Below are positions 48,900 to 60,120 of a DNA stretch of 64,000 bases, piece after piece. Each line of letters starts with the position of its first letter. The first letter of the stretch is position 1. Source of the stretch: Diatrype stigma. Its lineage: Eukaryota > Ascomycota > Sordariomycetes > Xylariales > Diatrypaceae. A program made the translations under genes and the position numbers. The DNA lies in contig JAKJXP020000002.1 of assembly GCA_022225965.2 (NCBI GenBank), forward strand, positions 930,001-994,000, given 5' to 3'. The notes under the pieces are model-generated. The model saw only the letters and a list, made by a program, of their open reading frames with translations, made no database searches and was not told the origin of the DNA.

Positions 48900-49800
48900 A
48901 AAAAAAACTTAAACTTATAAACCTTAACGAAAATCGCTTATTAACGACTTAATATTTAAAACGGCTATTATATAAATAAATACGACGTTTTTTTTAAAAA
49001 AACAAATTAATAATTTCGGCGCAATTTATTTTTTAATAATAATTAATATATTAATATTACGACGATTTAAAAACGAATTATATAAAAGGCCAGCGAATTA
49101 TAAAGCTTTTAAAACGGAAATTCCATTAAAAGAATATGGCGACCGACGTTTAAATATACGTCGAATCGTATCCGACGTATTAAAAAGCGATAAAGTCCAG
49201 GCATAAACCGTACGAAACGTTATAATTTTTGCCGTTACCGAATTAATCGTTTTAAAAAATTAACATAAATTCTATTACGAACCTTTTAATAAACTTAAAA
49301 AATAACGGAATTAATTATAACGCCATTTTAATTATTATAAACCGATTTACGAAAATAATATTATTTATATTTACGTTAAAAACGTTTATAACCGCCGAAT
49401 TAACGGAAATTTTATATCGAAAAATGAAATACCGATTTAAATTATTCGAAAGCATTATTAATAATAAAAATAAATTATTAATTATTAAATTTTAAAAAAA
49501 ACTTTACGACGTACGGAAAATTAAGCGCCGATTATTAACGGCGTATTATTTATAAACGAACGGCCAAATAAAGCGCATAAATGAAAGCTTAAAAAGGTAT
49601 TTCCGAAAGTATTACGACGTAAAACAAAATAATTAAGCCAAAATTATTTACGAAGCCGAATTTAACCATAATAATTACCGTAATACATTTACGGAATATT
49701 TATCGTTTAAAGCATTATATGGTTATTATTTCCGCATAATAAAATAAATACTTAAACGGTTATAACTTTAAATATAAAAAATAAAGAAACGTTTAAATAA
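48900..49800 (+). pseudogene. Gypsy integrase
   Basis: NYNAILIIINRFTKIILFIY at about 49313 is the integrase core around the first catalytic Asp (DRFTK, here mutated to NRFTK). A tail with FFMSFLKP near 50065 resembles the post-integrase HVSLL motif of chromovirus-type elements. A chromodomain could not be confirmed. Confidence 0.75.
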
Positions 49801-51108
49801 AACGGAAAAGATTCGACGACGAATGCGCGTTTATTAAAAACAAAACAACGGCGACTTAAAAAAAATATTACGATAAGCGTTATATATTTATGGAATTTAA
49901 GAAGGGCCAAATAATAGCTTTATTTACGAAGAACTTTAGATTTAAAAAAAGAATTAAATTAATACCGACGTATATTCGGATATATATTATCGAACGAATA
50001 AAAATATAAGCTTATCGAATTAAGTTATTTATAAAGTATTAACGCATTTATAATGTATTTTTTATGTCCTTTTTAAAGCCGTAACATAATTGCCGAAAAG
50101 ATTCCGAATAATCGGCATTATTAAATTTAAAGAAAAAACGGAAAAAATAAATAATAAAGAATATTACTCGTTATCGTAATAACCGAAAACCGAAAAAATT
50201 CCTTATTAAATAAAAGAAATAATCCGTCGAATATAATACTTAAAAATTAAAAAGTATTTTATTAATGCTTAATAAATATTAATGCATTACGAAAAACAAA
50301 ATATGTAAAACATATAAAGAATAAAACGATAAATAAAAATAATTCTTTTATTCGAATTATTAAGTATTTTAAATGGCTTATTCGTTATAAATCGATTAAT
50401 AATCGTTTAAATATTTTAATGAAAAATTATTATATAAACCTTAAATATTTTAGCGGCTTAAATTTGTTATAAATCGAACGAAATTCGTTTAAATACTTAT
50501 AAAATAAAATAAAATAAACGAAAAGAACCTTTAAGCATCTTAACGGCTTAAATCCGTTATAAATCGATTAAAAATCGTTTAAATATTTATAAAATAATTG
50601 CAAAATAAAAATTTCTTATTTTATCGAATTCTTTAATAACGACGCGTAAATATAAAGAAAAATACAGGAAAAAGAAAAAATAAAAACGAAAGTAAAACGT
50701 TTTTTATAAAAAAAAAGGCCTAAACGATATTTAAATAATAAACGAACGCTAATTAAAAGTTAATCGTAATAGAAATTAAATCTATTATTTCCGAATTTAA
50801 AATCCGGCGTTTTATTAATAAGCCATATAAAAAAAAATATTTATTCGAAATCGATTTTTATGTTTTTAATTTCCGTTAGCGTATTATCGAAAGTAATTTA
50901 TGCATTATCGTTATTTGAAAAAGGCGATTAAAAAGCAATTAAGGCAATACGTAAACGAAATCGACTTTCGATTTATTATCGTTTTAAAAAAGCAATTAAG
51001 AATTAACGAAAAACGTAAAATCGGTTATAAATAAAAAATAAACGATTAATAAAAAAGCGTTAAAAAACGAAAACGCGGAAATAATTAAACGAATAACCGA
51101 TAATTAAT

Positions 51109-52315
51109 AAATCGAAAATAATATATATATATATAATATTACGCGGTCGACGGCCCAAAGGGCCATACCGGTATACGTCTAGTTCTAGCATAATAAAAAA
51201 CCTCAAACCGAAATCGAAAAGAAAAACCTATTAATTCGTATCGAAATCGCTTTTTTGGTTACATACAAAAAATATCCAAAACGGTTTTTGCCCGCTTTTT
51301 ATTATAAAAAAGCCTAAAGCTATTTATTAAATTAAAAGAAAGGTTATAACGCGAAGCCGATTCGGCCTTACGCCGTAAACGTACGGTATATGTATTATTA
51401 AATATAATGCCGATATATTAAATAAGCGAAGATAAGTTATAAAAGGAAAAAAGGCAATACGGAATAGCTCGTACGTCCGGTATATCGTTCCGGATATAAG
51501 TAAACCATTTATTCCGGCCGGCGTCGACGTAACGACGACCTAATCGGCAAAATAAATTATATACCGCCTTTAAAGTATAAATACCCTATCTTTTTTCCGT
51601 TCGAAAATTTTTTCCTTTTTTTTTTTTAATAATAATAACCAATCCGATACGTAATCTTTTTTTATTATCGATTCGACCTTTAAAGATAAGGATTCGAACC
51701 GATTTTTTATTATTTTTTAATTCATTGCAATTATTTTTTTTACTTTTTATATTATGCGCAAATTCGGGTCGCCTTTGGACGTTCGGAAATTCGGGCGTTT
51801 AGGATCGGTTTTAATTCGCGTAATTCTTTATTGCTTCCGACGTCGATCCGACGTTTATTAATTTCGATAATATATTATTTAGCCGTTTAATTTTATTTAT
51901 TCGCCCGTTTTATAGCCGATTTCGCTTTGTTTTTTCCGCCTTATCGTTTTATTACCGTTTCCGCGGTTTAGCCGTTCCGATTTCGCAACGATATCGGGCC
52001 CCTTTAAGAAATCCGTTCCCGACATTTCGATTTATCCCGACCTTTTTTCGAAAAAAGTGGGATACGTATTTTGTACGTACCGCATAACGAAAGATCCCTT
52101 TTTGTTTTATTGCGACCGTTATAAGTCGTTCCGTTTTCGTATCGTTATTTCCCGATATTTAACCGACATAACTAATAAATCTCGTCGATGCATTACGTAT
52201 AAGCATTATAAAAAAACCATTTCCGACTGTTACGAAATAAACTTCCCGTTTTTTCTTCGAGGTCGTTCTGATTTCGCTTAATTCGCCGATGGTTTTAAGA
52301 AATCGAAAATAATAT
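51109..52315. repeat. 16-bp target-site duplication of the truncated LINE
   Basis: AAATCGAAAATAATAT occurs at 51109-51124 and 52300-52315, identical in all 16 bases, on both sides of the inverted LINE fragment. Confidence 0.85.
51125..52299 (-). mobile_element. 5'-truncated LINE copy, reverse orientation
   Basis: The sequence is the reverse complement of about 46.26-47.45 kb, with the same (TA)n tail and CGACCGCGTAATATTA end at its left edge. It stops abruptly at the right, as expected for a 5'-truncated insertion. It interrupts the 3' region of Gypsy copy A; copy B is uninterrupted at the same point (near 60.97 kb). Confidence 0.8.
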
Positions 52316-53534
52316 AAAATAATTATAAAATAATTAAAAGGCGTAATTAAAAAAGCCAATTACGTTTTAACGAAAATGTTAACGTTATTTTTATAACGAC
52401 GAAACGAAATTAACGAATTATTTCGATAATTAAGCGTTATTAAAACGAAACGATTACGGCTATTTTAAATCGTAAGGTTATAAAAAGTTATTTCGTTCGT
52501 AATTATAATAATAATAATTAAATCGCTTTTATCGAAACGACGTATTATCGTATATTTTTTTTAAATTTAAGTCGACGATTTTATATTAATCGAAAAGCAA
52601 TAACGTTACGTATCGTTTTTAATTCGTTATAAAAATTTTTATAATTTAATATAAATCATTTAATAGTAATTATAAAACGATTAAATCGCGTTTAATCGAT
52701 AACGAATAATAGTAAAATTTATAAATATTTTTACGTTAATATTTAATTAATATTCGAATTATAACGTTATTAATCGGCGTATAAATTAAGTTTCGATAAT
52801 AATAATTCCCGATTATTTTTTTTTAAAAGCGTTAAAAACGACGCGTTTTTTTTTTAAAATACGTAATTCGAAAAACAAAACATATAATTTTTAATAAAAC
52901 CATATAATAATTTATTTTATAAATCGCCTTTTAATCGGCTTTTAAACGAAAATTCACCGTCGAAATAATTAAGAAAATATCCGATTTAACGTTAATATTT
53001 TCGATAAAGTTAATAATAATTTAAGCCGTTTTTTATAAAGTAATCGATATTTAAGCATAAATTAATAAGCGTTTAAATAAACGAAAAATTAATATTTATA
53101 ATTAAGCATTTTTTACGCTTTTATTTATAAAAAACGCAAATCGATTCGTTATTAATAATAAATAACGTAACGTAATAAATACGAACGTTTAAATAAAACG
53201 TAAAGCCTTTTTAATTTAAAGAAATATAAAAGCTTAAATATTAAATGTTAATTTTAAGTAATTAATATATATAACTTTTAATATTAATTAATTATAAATG
53301 CGAAAAATCTTTTAATAATAAGTAATAAATACGTAAAAACTTCGCATTATTAAATATTAAATGCTTAAAAGACTTTAAGGCTAGTTATTAACGGCTTTTT
53401 CTTTTTCTTTAACCTCTTTTTTTCTTCTTTTTCGAAAAAAAAAAAAGGGCTTTTTTATTCCGACAAACCCGTAATTCCGTATAATGCATTTAATTGTAAT
53501 ACCAGCTAATTGCATTGCAAGTGCGAAAAACCTT

Positions 53535-54990
53535 CTAGTGGCAGGTGGCAGGTGCCTGAAAGGTTCTAGTGCCAGTTGCTAACGGCCCCCCCTCCTCCCC
53601 CGAAAAAGGGGGGGAAAGGGGGGGCTTTTCCATTCCGGCAGATCCGTAATTCCGTACGATGCACCCAATTACAGCCCATAGCTTACGTACCTGGACCCGT
53701 AATTCCGTATAATACACCCAATCATAGCCCCTACAGCCTAGGTGGCTTACGTAAGCTAGGTGCCTTATACCACCTACCTGCTGCCACCTACTTGTTGCCA
53801 CCTACCTGCTGCTACCTACCTGCTGCCACTTACTTGTTGCCACCTACCTGCTGCTACCTACCTACCTGCTGCCACTTACCTACCTATTGCACCTAGCTGC
53901 AAGTCCTAGCCTTCCGATTGGGTGCATTCTTTATATATGTGGATTACTTACCTATATCAGTACTAGTAACTGCTGGTACCTATAACTGCACCTACTGTTA
54001 TAAGCCACTTAGCTGTTGCAAGTCCCCTAGCTATTGTAAGCCCCTAGCTAGTGGCAGCCACTTAGCTTACGTAATTCACCTGGCTATTGGCAGCTACCTA
54101 CTTACTTGTTATTACTTAACTCCTGTTGCCACTTATTGCTGCCACTAAGCTGTAATCCTAGCCCCTTAATTAGGTGCATCTTGGTTTAAGTGGGCCACTT
54201 ATTTATACTAATAGCTGCTAGCACTTATAATTGCACTTATAACCTGCACTTAATTGTTATAGCTGTTATAGCCCATTTAGCTTATATAACTTAGCTAGGT
54301 AAATTATAACAGCTAAGTAAGTAGGTGCAATTATAGGTGCAATTATAGGTGCAATTATAAGTGCCAGCAATTACAGGTCGGCGACTTACATAAATTAAGA
54401 ATGCACCCAATCAGCGGGCCAGGATTGCAGCAGGTAAGTAAGTGGCAACAGGTAGGTAAGTAACAGTAGGTAAGTAAGTGGCAGCAGGTAGGTAGGTGGC
54501 AGTAAGTAGGTAAGTAGCAATAGGTAAGTAGGTGGCAGCAGGTAAGTAAGTGGCAGTAGGTAGGTAAGTAGCAGCAGGTAGGTAGATGGCAATAGGTAGG
54601 TAGGTACCAGCAGGTAGGTAGGTGGCAGTAGGTAAGTAGGTAGCAGCAGGTAAGTAAGTGGCAGTAAGTAGGTAGGTGGCAGCAGGTAGGTAGGTGGCAG
54701 CAGCAGTTCGGCCGCTTACGTAAGCTCGGTGGCTTGCAACAGCTAGGTGCAACAGTAGGTGCAATTGTAGGTGGCAGCAATTACAGGTCAGTGACCCACA
54801 TAAATTGAGGATGCACCCAATTAGCGGGCCAGTATTGCAGCAAGTAGGTAGGTGGCAGCAAGTAGATAGGTGGCAGCAGGTAGGTAGGTGGCAGCAGGTA
54901 GGTAAGTGGCAGCAATTACAGGTCGGTAACCCACATAAACTGAAAGTGCATCCAATTAGCGGGCTAGGATTGCAGCAAGTAAGTAGGTAA
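53535..54990. repeat. Unmutated minisatellite island 1, quasi-palindromic
   Basis: CTGCTGCCACCTACCTG-type arrays on the left (53775-53885) face GGTAGGTAGGTGGCAGCA arrays on the right (54420-54700, 54838-54915). The flanking GGTGCATTCTT and its reverse complement AAGAATGCACC also pair, so the segment could fold into a large hairpin centred near 54.15 kb. Composition is near normal. Confidence 0.8.
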
Positions 54991-54996
54991 TAATAA

Positions 54997-55325
54997 AGCT
55001 AGTTTTAATTAAATGGCATTACGCTAAAAGCTAGCCATTTACGGTTTAAATTAGGCCATAGGCTAGCTGTATTAGGCCTAGCACGGGCCATTTATAGCTT
55101 AAAGCAAACGTTAAGCTAATTCGTTAAAGCTTAATTCGCATTAACATTAGCCGCTTTAAGCGTATACGGGCCGTTATATGCATATTAAATTACTTTTTTA
55201 TTTAAAACAGCCGACTTTATTTAATTTTTATAAAAAAAAGTAATATAATAATTTTTCGTTTTATTATAATATAAATAAGTTTATAACTTATATTAATACT
55301 TAAGCATTAAAAATGTATTTAATTA
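54997..55325. repeat. Module copy 1 (about 330 bp)
   Basis: It starts AGCTAGTTTTAATTAAATGG and contains GCGTATACGGGCC. The same module is found at 55702, 56551 and 58370, with different degrees of C-to-T and G-to-A change. Confidence 0.8.
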
Positions 55326-55700
55326 ACGAATTAAAATTATAATAAATAAATAAATAATAATAAATAAATAAATAATAATAAATAAATAAATAATATAAAT
55401 AATAATAAGTAAATAAATAATAATAAGTAAATAAATAATAATAATAATTCGGCCGCTTATATAAACTTAATAACTTATAATAACTAAGTATAATTATAAG
55501 TATAATTATAAGTAATAATAATTATAAGTTAATAACTTATATAAATTAAAAATGCATTTAATTAACGAATTAATATTATAATAAATAAGTAAGTAATAAT
55601 AAATAAATAAATAATAATAATTATAAGTTAATAACTTATATAAATTAAAAGTGCATTTAATTAATAAGTTAAAATTATAATAAATAAATAAGTAATAATA
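55326..55700. repeat. RIP-mutated minisatellite array
   Basis: AATAAATAAATAATAATAAA repeats correspond letter for letter to the GGTAGGTAGGTGGCAGCAGG unit after G-to-A change. Confidence 0.7.
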
Positions 55701-55701
55701 A

Positions 55702-56035
55702 AGCTAGTTTTAATTAAATAACATTATATTAAAAGTTAATTATTTACGATTTAAGTTAAGCCATAAGCTAGCTGTATTAAGCCTAGCGCGGGCTATTTAT
55801 AGCTTAAAGTAAACGCTAAGCTAGTTCGTTAAAGCTTAATTCGCATTAATATTAACCGCTTTAAGCGTATACGAGCCGTTATACGCATATTAAATTACTT
55901 TTTTATTTAAAATAGCCGACTTTATTTAATTTTTATAAAAAAAAAAAGCGATATAATAATTCTTCGTTTTATTACGATATAAATAAGCTTATAATTTACT
56001 TTAATACTTAAGTATTAAGAATATATTTAATTAAC
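55702..56035. repeat. Module copy 2, more mutated
   Basis: This copy of the 330-bp module has further transitions (for example CTAGCGCGGGCTATTTATAG in place of CTAGCACGGGCCATTTATAG). Confidence 0.75.
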
Positions 56036-56550
56036 GAATTAAAATTATAATAAATAAATAAATAATAATAAATAAATAAATAATAATAAATAAATAAATA
56101 ATAATAAATAAATAATAATAAATAAATAATAATAAATAAATAAATAATAATAAATAAGTAAATAATAAAAGTAATAATAAGTAAATAAGTAATAATAAAT
56201 AAATAAGTAATAATAATAATTCGGCCGCTTATATAAGCTCGGTGGCTTATAATAACTAGGTATAATAATAAATATAATTATAAGTAATAATAATTATAAG
56301 TTAATAACTTATATAAATTAAAAATGCACTTAATTAGCGAGTTAATATTATAATAAGTAAATAAGTAATAATAAGTAAATAAGTAACAATAATAGTTCGG
56401 CTGCTTACGTAAGCTCGGTGGCTTATAATAACTAGGTGCAATTATAAGTATAATTATAAGTGTTATTAATTTTAAATCGGCGACTTATATAAATAAAGAA
56501 TATATTTAATTAATAAGTTAAAATTATAATAAGTAAGTAAATAATAATAA
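56036..56550. repeat. RIP-mutated minisatellite array with two partial linkers
   Basis: A long AATAAATAAATAATAAT run is followed by two partly preserved linkers containing TTCGGCCGCTTATATAAGCT (56220) and TTCGGCTGCTTACGTAAGCT (56395). Confidence 0.7.
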
Positions 56551-56870
56551 GGCCAGCTTTAATTAAATGGTATTATAATAAAAGCTAGCCATTTACGGTT
56601 TAAATTAAGCCGTAAGCTAGCTGCATCGGGCCTAGCGCGTATTATATATAGCTTAAACTAAACGCTAAGCTAGCTTAAAAAAGCTTAACGTATATTAATA
56701 CTAGCCGCTTTAAGTATATACGGGCTATTATATATATATTAAGTTACTTTCTTATTTAAAATAATCGACTTTATTTAACTTTTATAAAAAAAATAATAAT
56801 ATAATAACTCTTTATTTTATTATAATATAAATAAGCTTATAAATTTATATTAATATTTAAGTAATATTAG
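56551..56870. repeat. Module copy 3
   Basis: The third copy of the module closes the first long unit; the second unit begins immediately after it. Confidence 0.75.
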
Positions 56871-57169
56871 TTTTAAATAATTAATATATATAACTTTTAA
56901 TATTAATTAATTATATATAAAAAACCTTTTAATAATAAATATTAAATATATAAAAGCTTTATATTATTAAGTATTAAATGCTTAAAAGGCTTTAATGCTA
57001 ATTATTAATAGTTTTTTTTCTTTTTTTAATTCTTTTTTTTCTTTTTTTTTCGGAAAAGAAAAAAGGGGTTTTTTTATTCCGATAAATCCGTAATTCCGTA
57101 CGATATACTTAATTGCAATACTAGCTAGCTGCATTATAAGTGCAAAAAACCTTTCAGTGGCAAGTAATA

Positions 57170-58369
57170 AGTGCCTAAAAGGTTCTAGTGCCAGTTATTA
57201 ACGGCCCCCCTTTTTCTTCCGAAAAAGAGGAAAGAGGGGGGGCTTTTTCACTTCGGCAAACCCGTAATTCCGTATAATACACCCAATTACGGCCCTTACA
57301 GCCTAGGTGGCTTACGTAAGCTAGGTGCCTTATACCAGCTAAGTGGCTTTCACTTAGCTGTTATAAGCCACTTACTTACTGCCACCTACCTACCAGCTGC
57401 CACTTACCTACCTGCTGCTACCTACCTACCTGCTGCCACCTACTTGCTGCCACTTACTTGCTGCTACCTACCTACCTGCTGCCACCTAGCCCTTCGATTG
57501 GGTGCATTCTTTATATATATGGGTCACTTACCTGTATTAGTACTAGTAGCTGCTGGCACCTATAACTGCACCTACAGTTGCAAGCCCCTTAGCTGTTGCA
57601 AGCCCCTAGCTGGTGGCAGCCACTTAGCTTACGTAATTCGCTAGGTGGCTACCATCCGCTAAGTGGCTTGCAACAGCTAGGTGCAACAGTAGGTGCAATT
57701 GCAGCTGCAATTATAGGTGCAATTGTAAGTGGCAGCAATTACAGGTCGGCGACCCACATAAACTGAAGATGCACCCAATCAGCGGGCCAGTATTGCAGCA
57801 GGTAGGTAAGTGGCAGCAGGTAGGTAGGTGGCAGCAGGTAGGTAGGTAGCAGCAGGTAGGTAGGTAGCAGTAGGTAGGTAGGTGGCAGCAGGTAGGTAGG
57901 TAGCAGTAGGTAGGTAGGTGGCAGTAGGTAGGTAGGTGGCAGTAGGTAAGTAGGTGGCAGCAGGTAGGTAGGTGGTAGCAGGTAAGTAGGTGGCAGCAGC
58001 AGTTCGGCCGCTTACGTAAGCTAAGTGGCTTGCAACAGCTAGGTGCAACAGTAGGTGCAATTGCAGGTGCAATTATAGGTGCAATTATAGGTGCCAGCAA
58101 TTCCAGGTCGGCGACCCATATAAATAAAGGATGCACCCAATCAGCGGGCTAGGATTGCAGCAGGTAGGTAGGTGGCAGCAGGTAGGTAGGTGGCAGCCGC
58201 AGTTCGGCCGCTTACGTAAGCTAAGTGGCTTGCAACAGCTAGGTGCAACAGTAGGTGCAACAGTAGGTACAATTGTAGGTGGCAGCAATTACCGGTCGGC
58301 GACCCACATAAACTGAGGGTGCACCCAATCAGCGGGCTAGGATTACAACAGGTAGGTAGGTAATAACAG
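57170..58369. repeat. Unmutated minisatellite island 2
   Basis: The order is as in island 1: CTGCCACCTACC arrays (57375-57485), a linker, then GGTAGGTAGGTGGCAGCA arrays (57795-57995 and 58155-58198) and several TTCGGCCGCTTACGTAAGCT linkers. It is little changed by RIP. Confidence 0.8.
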
Positions 58370-58690
58370 GGCCAGCTCTAATTAAGTGGCATTACGATAA
58401 AAGCTAGCCATTTACGGTTTGGGTTGGGCCATAGGCTAGCCGTATTAGGCCTAGCGCGGGCCATTTATAGCTTAAAGCAAACACTAAGCTAGCCCCTTAA
58501 AGCTTAGCCTGTACCGGCACTAGCCGCTTTAAGCGTATACGGGCCGTTATATATATATTAAATTACTTTTTTATTTAAAATAACCGATTTTATTTAATTC
58601 TTATAAAAAAAAAGCAATATAATAACTCTTTATTTTATTACGATATAAATAAGCTTATAAATTTATATTAATATTTAAATAAAAGCAATA
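58370..58690. repeat. Module copy 4, best preserved
   Basis: It starts CAGCTCTAATTAAGTGGCAT and keeps GCCTAGCGCGGGCCATTTAT and TACCGGCACTAGCCGCTTTA, the highest G+C of the four module copies. Confidence 0.75.
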
Positions 58691-58769
58691 TAATAACTCT
58701 TTATTTTATTATAATATAAATAAGCTTATAAATTTACGTTAATACTTAAATAAAAATTAACGTAATATT

Positions 58770-60120
58770 AATAAAATTTCTCGAATTTATAATAATCGTA
58801 ATTTGCGTCGTTATTATTAATATATATATAATTATTCTTTTAATCGAAAATTTTATTAAATAATTATAAAATTTAAATCTTTTTACGAAATAACATTTTT
58901 AATAATAAAAAAAAGTAATAAAAAAAATAATAAAACGATAATAAACGAAAAATAAAAACGTAATAATAAATAAAGTAAAAAATTAAATAATAAAAAGGCG
59001 ATAATAATATTATAATTATTATAATATTACGGCTTAATAAAAAAACATATAAATAAAAAGAAATTATAAACTTATTAAAAATAAATTATTAAATAACCGG
59101 TAATTAAATATTTATCGAAATACGAATATTCGGTAATTTTAAAGGTAACTTATTAATAAATCGATATATACGCATTATTAAAGCGGCAATTAAATGCCAT
59201 TAAATTTTAAAAATTATTAATTTACGAATTTAAATTAAAGATAAGCAATTAAAATAAATAAATAAGCTATTAAAAATTAATAATTAAAAAAAAAGTAATA
59301 TAAAGAAATAACTTTTATTTAAAAAATATAAAAATATAAATAATTAAGAGTTAATAACGTAATAATTAAGTATAAGCGAAGTTATTTTAAAAAAAATATA
59401 TATAAGATTATTTTTAATTATAATTCTTAAAAATGTATAAAGTTTTTCTTATAAGCCTTAATTCTTAATACGGCGCTTAGGCGCTAATTATGTGCCGTTT
59501 ACGTAATAAGCCTTTTAAATAAAAGCCATTTCTTTATATTGTTTTTTTTTTCGATTATTAATTCTTAATAACTTATTTATTTATTTTAAATGCTTATTTT
59601 TAATTTAAATTCGTAAATCGGTAATTTTTAAGATTTAATAACGTTTAATCGCCGCTTTAATAATATGTATATATCGATTTATTAATAAGTTATTCTTAAG
59701 ATTATTAAATATTCGCATTTCGATAAGTATTTAATCGCCGATTATTCGGTAATTTATTTTTAATAAGTTTATAATTTTCTTTTATTTATACATTTTTTTT
59801 ATTAAGCCGTAATATTATAATAATTATAATATCGTTATCGTTTTTTTATTATTTGGTTTTTTATTTTATTTATTATTGCGTTTTTATTTTTTATCGTTAT
59901 TTTTTTTCGTTTTTTTATTATTCGTTTATTGCCGTTTTATTACTTTTATATTTCTTTTTTTCGCTATCGAAAATGTTATTTCGTAAGAAAATCTTAGCCT
60001 TATGGCCGTTTAATAAGAATTTCGATTAAAAAAGCAATTATATATACGTCGATAATAACGACGCAAATTACGATTACCGCAAATTCGATAAGTTTTATTA
60101 ATATTATATTAGCCTTTTTT
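58770..60120. repeat. Tail-to-tail inverted repeat of the two Gypsy 3' ends
   Basis: 58770-59290 (+) matches the reverse complement of 59560-60120. Between them are the first about 29 bp of copy A's 3' LTR joined to the LTR of copy B. Arms differ by many transitions, so the copies mutated independently. Confidence 0.75.
59297..59539 (-). repeat. Fused LTR sequence at the Gypsy A/B junction
   Basis: From 59539 leftwards this is copy B's 3' LTR, matching 37892-38110 in reverse orientation. Its left-most about 29 bp (AATATAAAGAAATAACTTTT) instead read as the start of an LTR in plus orientation, belonging to copy A. Confidence 0.65.

Larger units (their letters stand above)
53200..58745. repeat. 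Modular minisatellite block inserted in Gypsy copy A
   Basis: The block consists of two unequal direct units (53.22-56.87 and 56.87-58.70 kb). Each begins with TATATATAACTTTTAAT and ends with an ATAAGCTTATAAATTTA-type stretch, and is built from minisatellite arrays and shared modules. Gypsy sequence matching copy B stops near 53200 and resumes near 58745 with a repeated TTAAATAAAA at both junctions. No coding function is seen; the long open frames here are artefacts of tandem repeats. Confidence 0.7.
37892..59325 (+). mobile_element. Ty3/Gypsy retrotransposon copy A with three nested insertions
   Basis: Order on the plus strand is 5' LTR, gag/protease region (about 38.1-40.3 kb, domains not individually readable), reverse transcriptase, RNase H, integrase and 3' region, then the beginning of the 3' LTR at 59297-59325. 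Continuity is shown because the coding pattern breaks at 40.60 kb and resumes without loss at 47.46 kb, and because copy B lacks the insertions at 51.1-52.3 and 53.2-58.7 kb. Removing the insertions leaves about 7.8 kb, normal for this superfamily. All coding capacity is destroyed. Confidence 0.75.

Noticed and set aside
48900..50400. Chromodomain after the Gypsy integrase
   Set aside because: A KYFIN-type string near 50243 is suggestive, but the aromatic cage positions cannot be identified after mutation.
54355..58300. Open frames of 60-140 codons in the minisatellite islands, rich in Cys/His/Leu/Pro or Ala/Thr/Tyr
   Set aside because: They are translations of the tandem repeat in all frames on both strands, with no start context, no non-repeat domain and the same pattern in every copy.
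53535..58300. Regularly spaced repeats resembling a CRISPR array
   Set aside because: Units are contiguous degenerate minisatellites without unique spacers, and the organism is a eukaryote.
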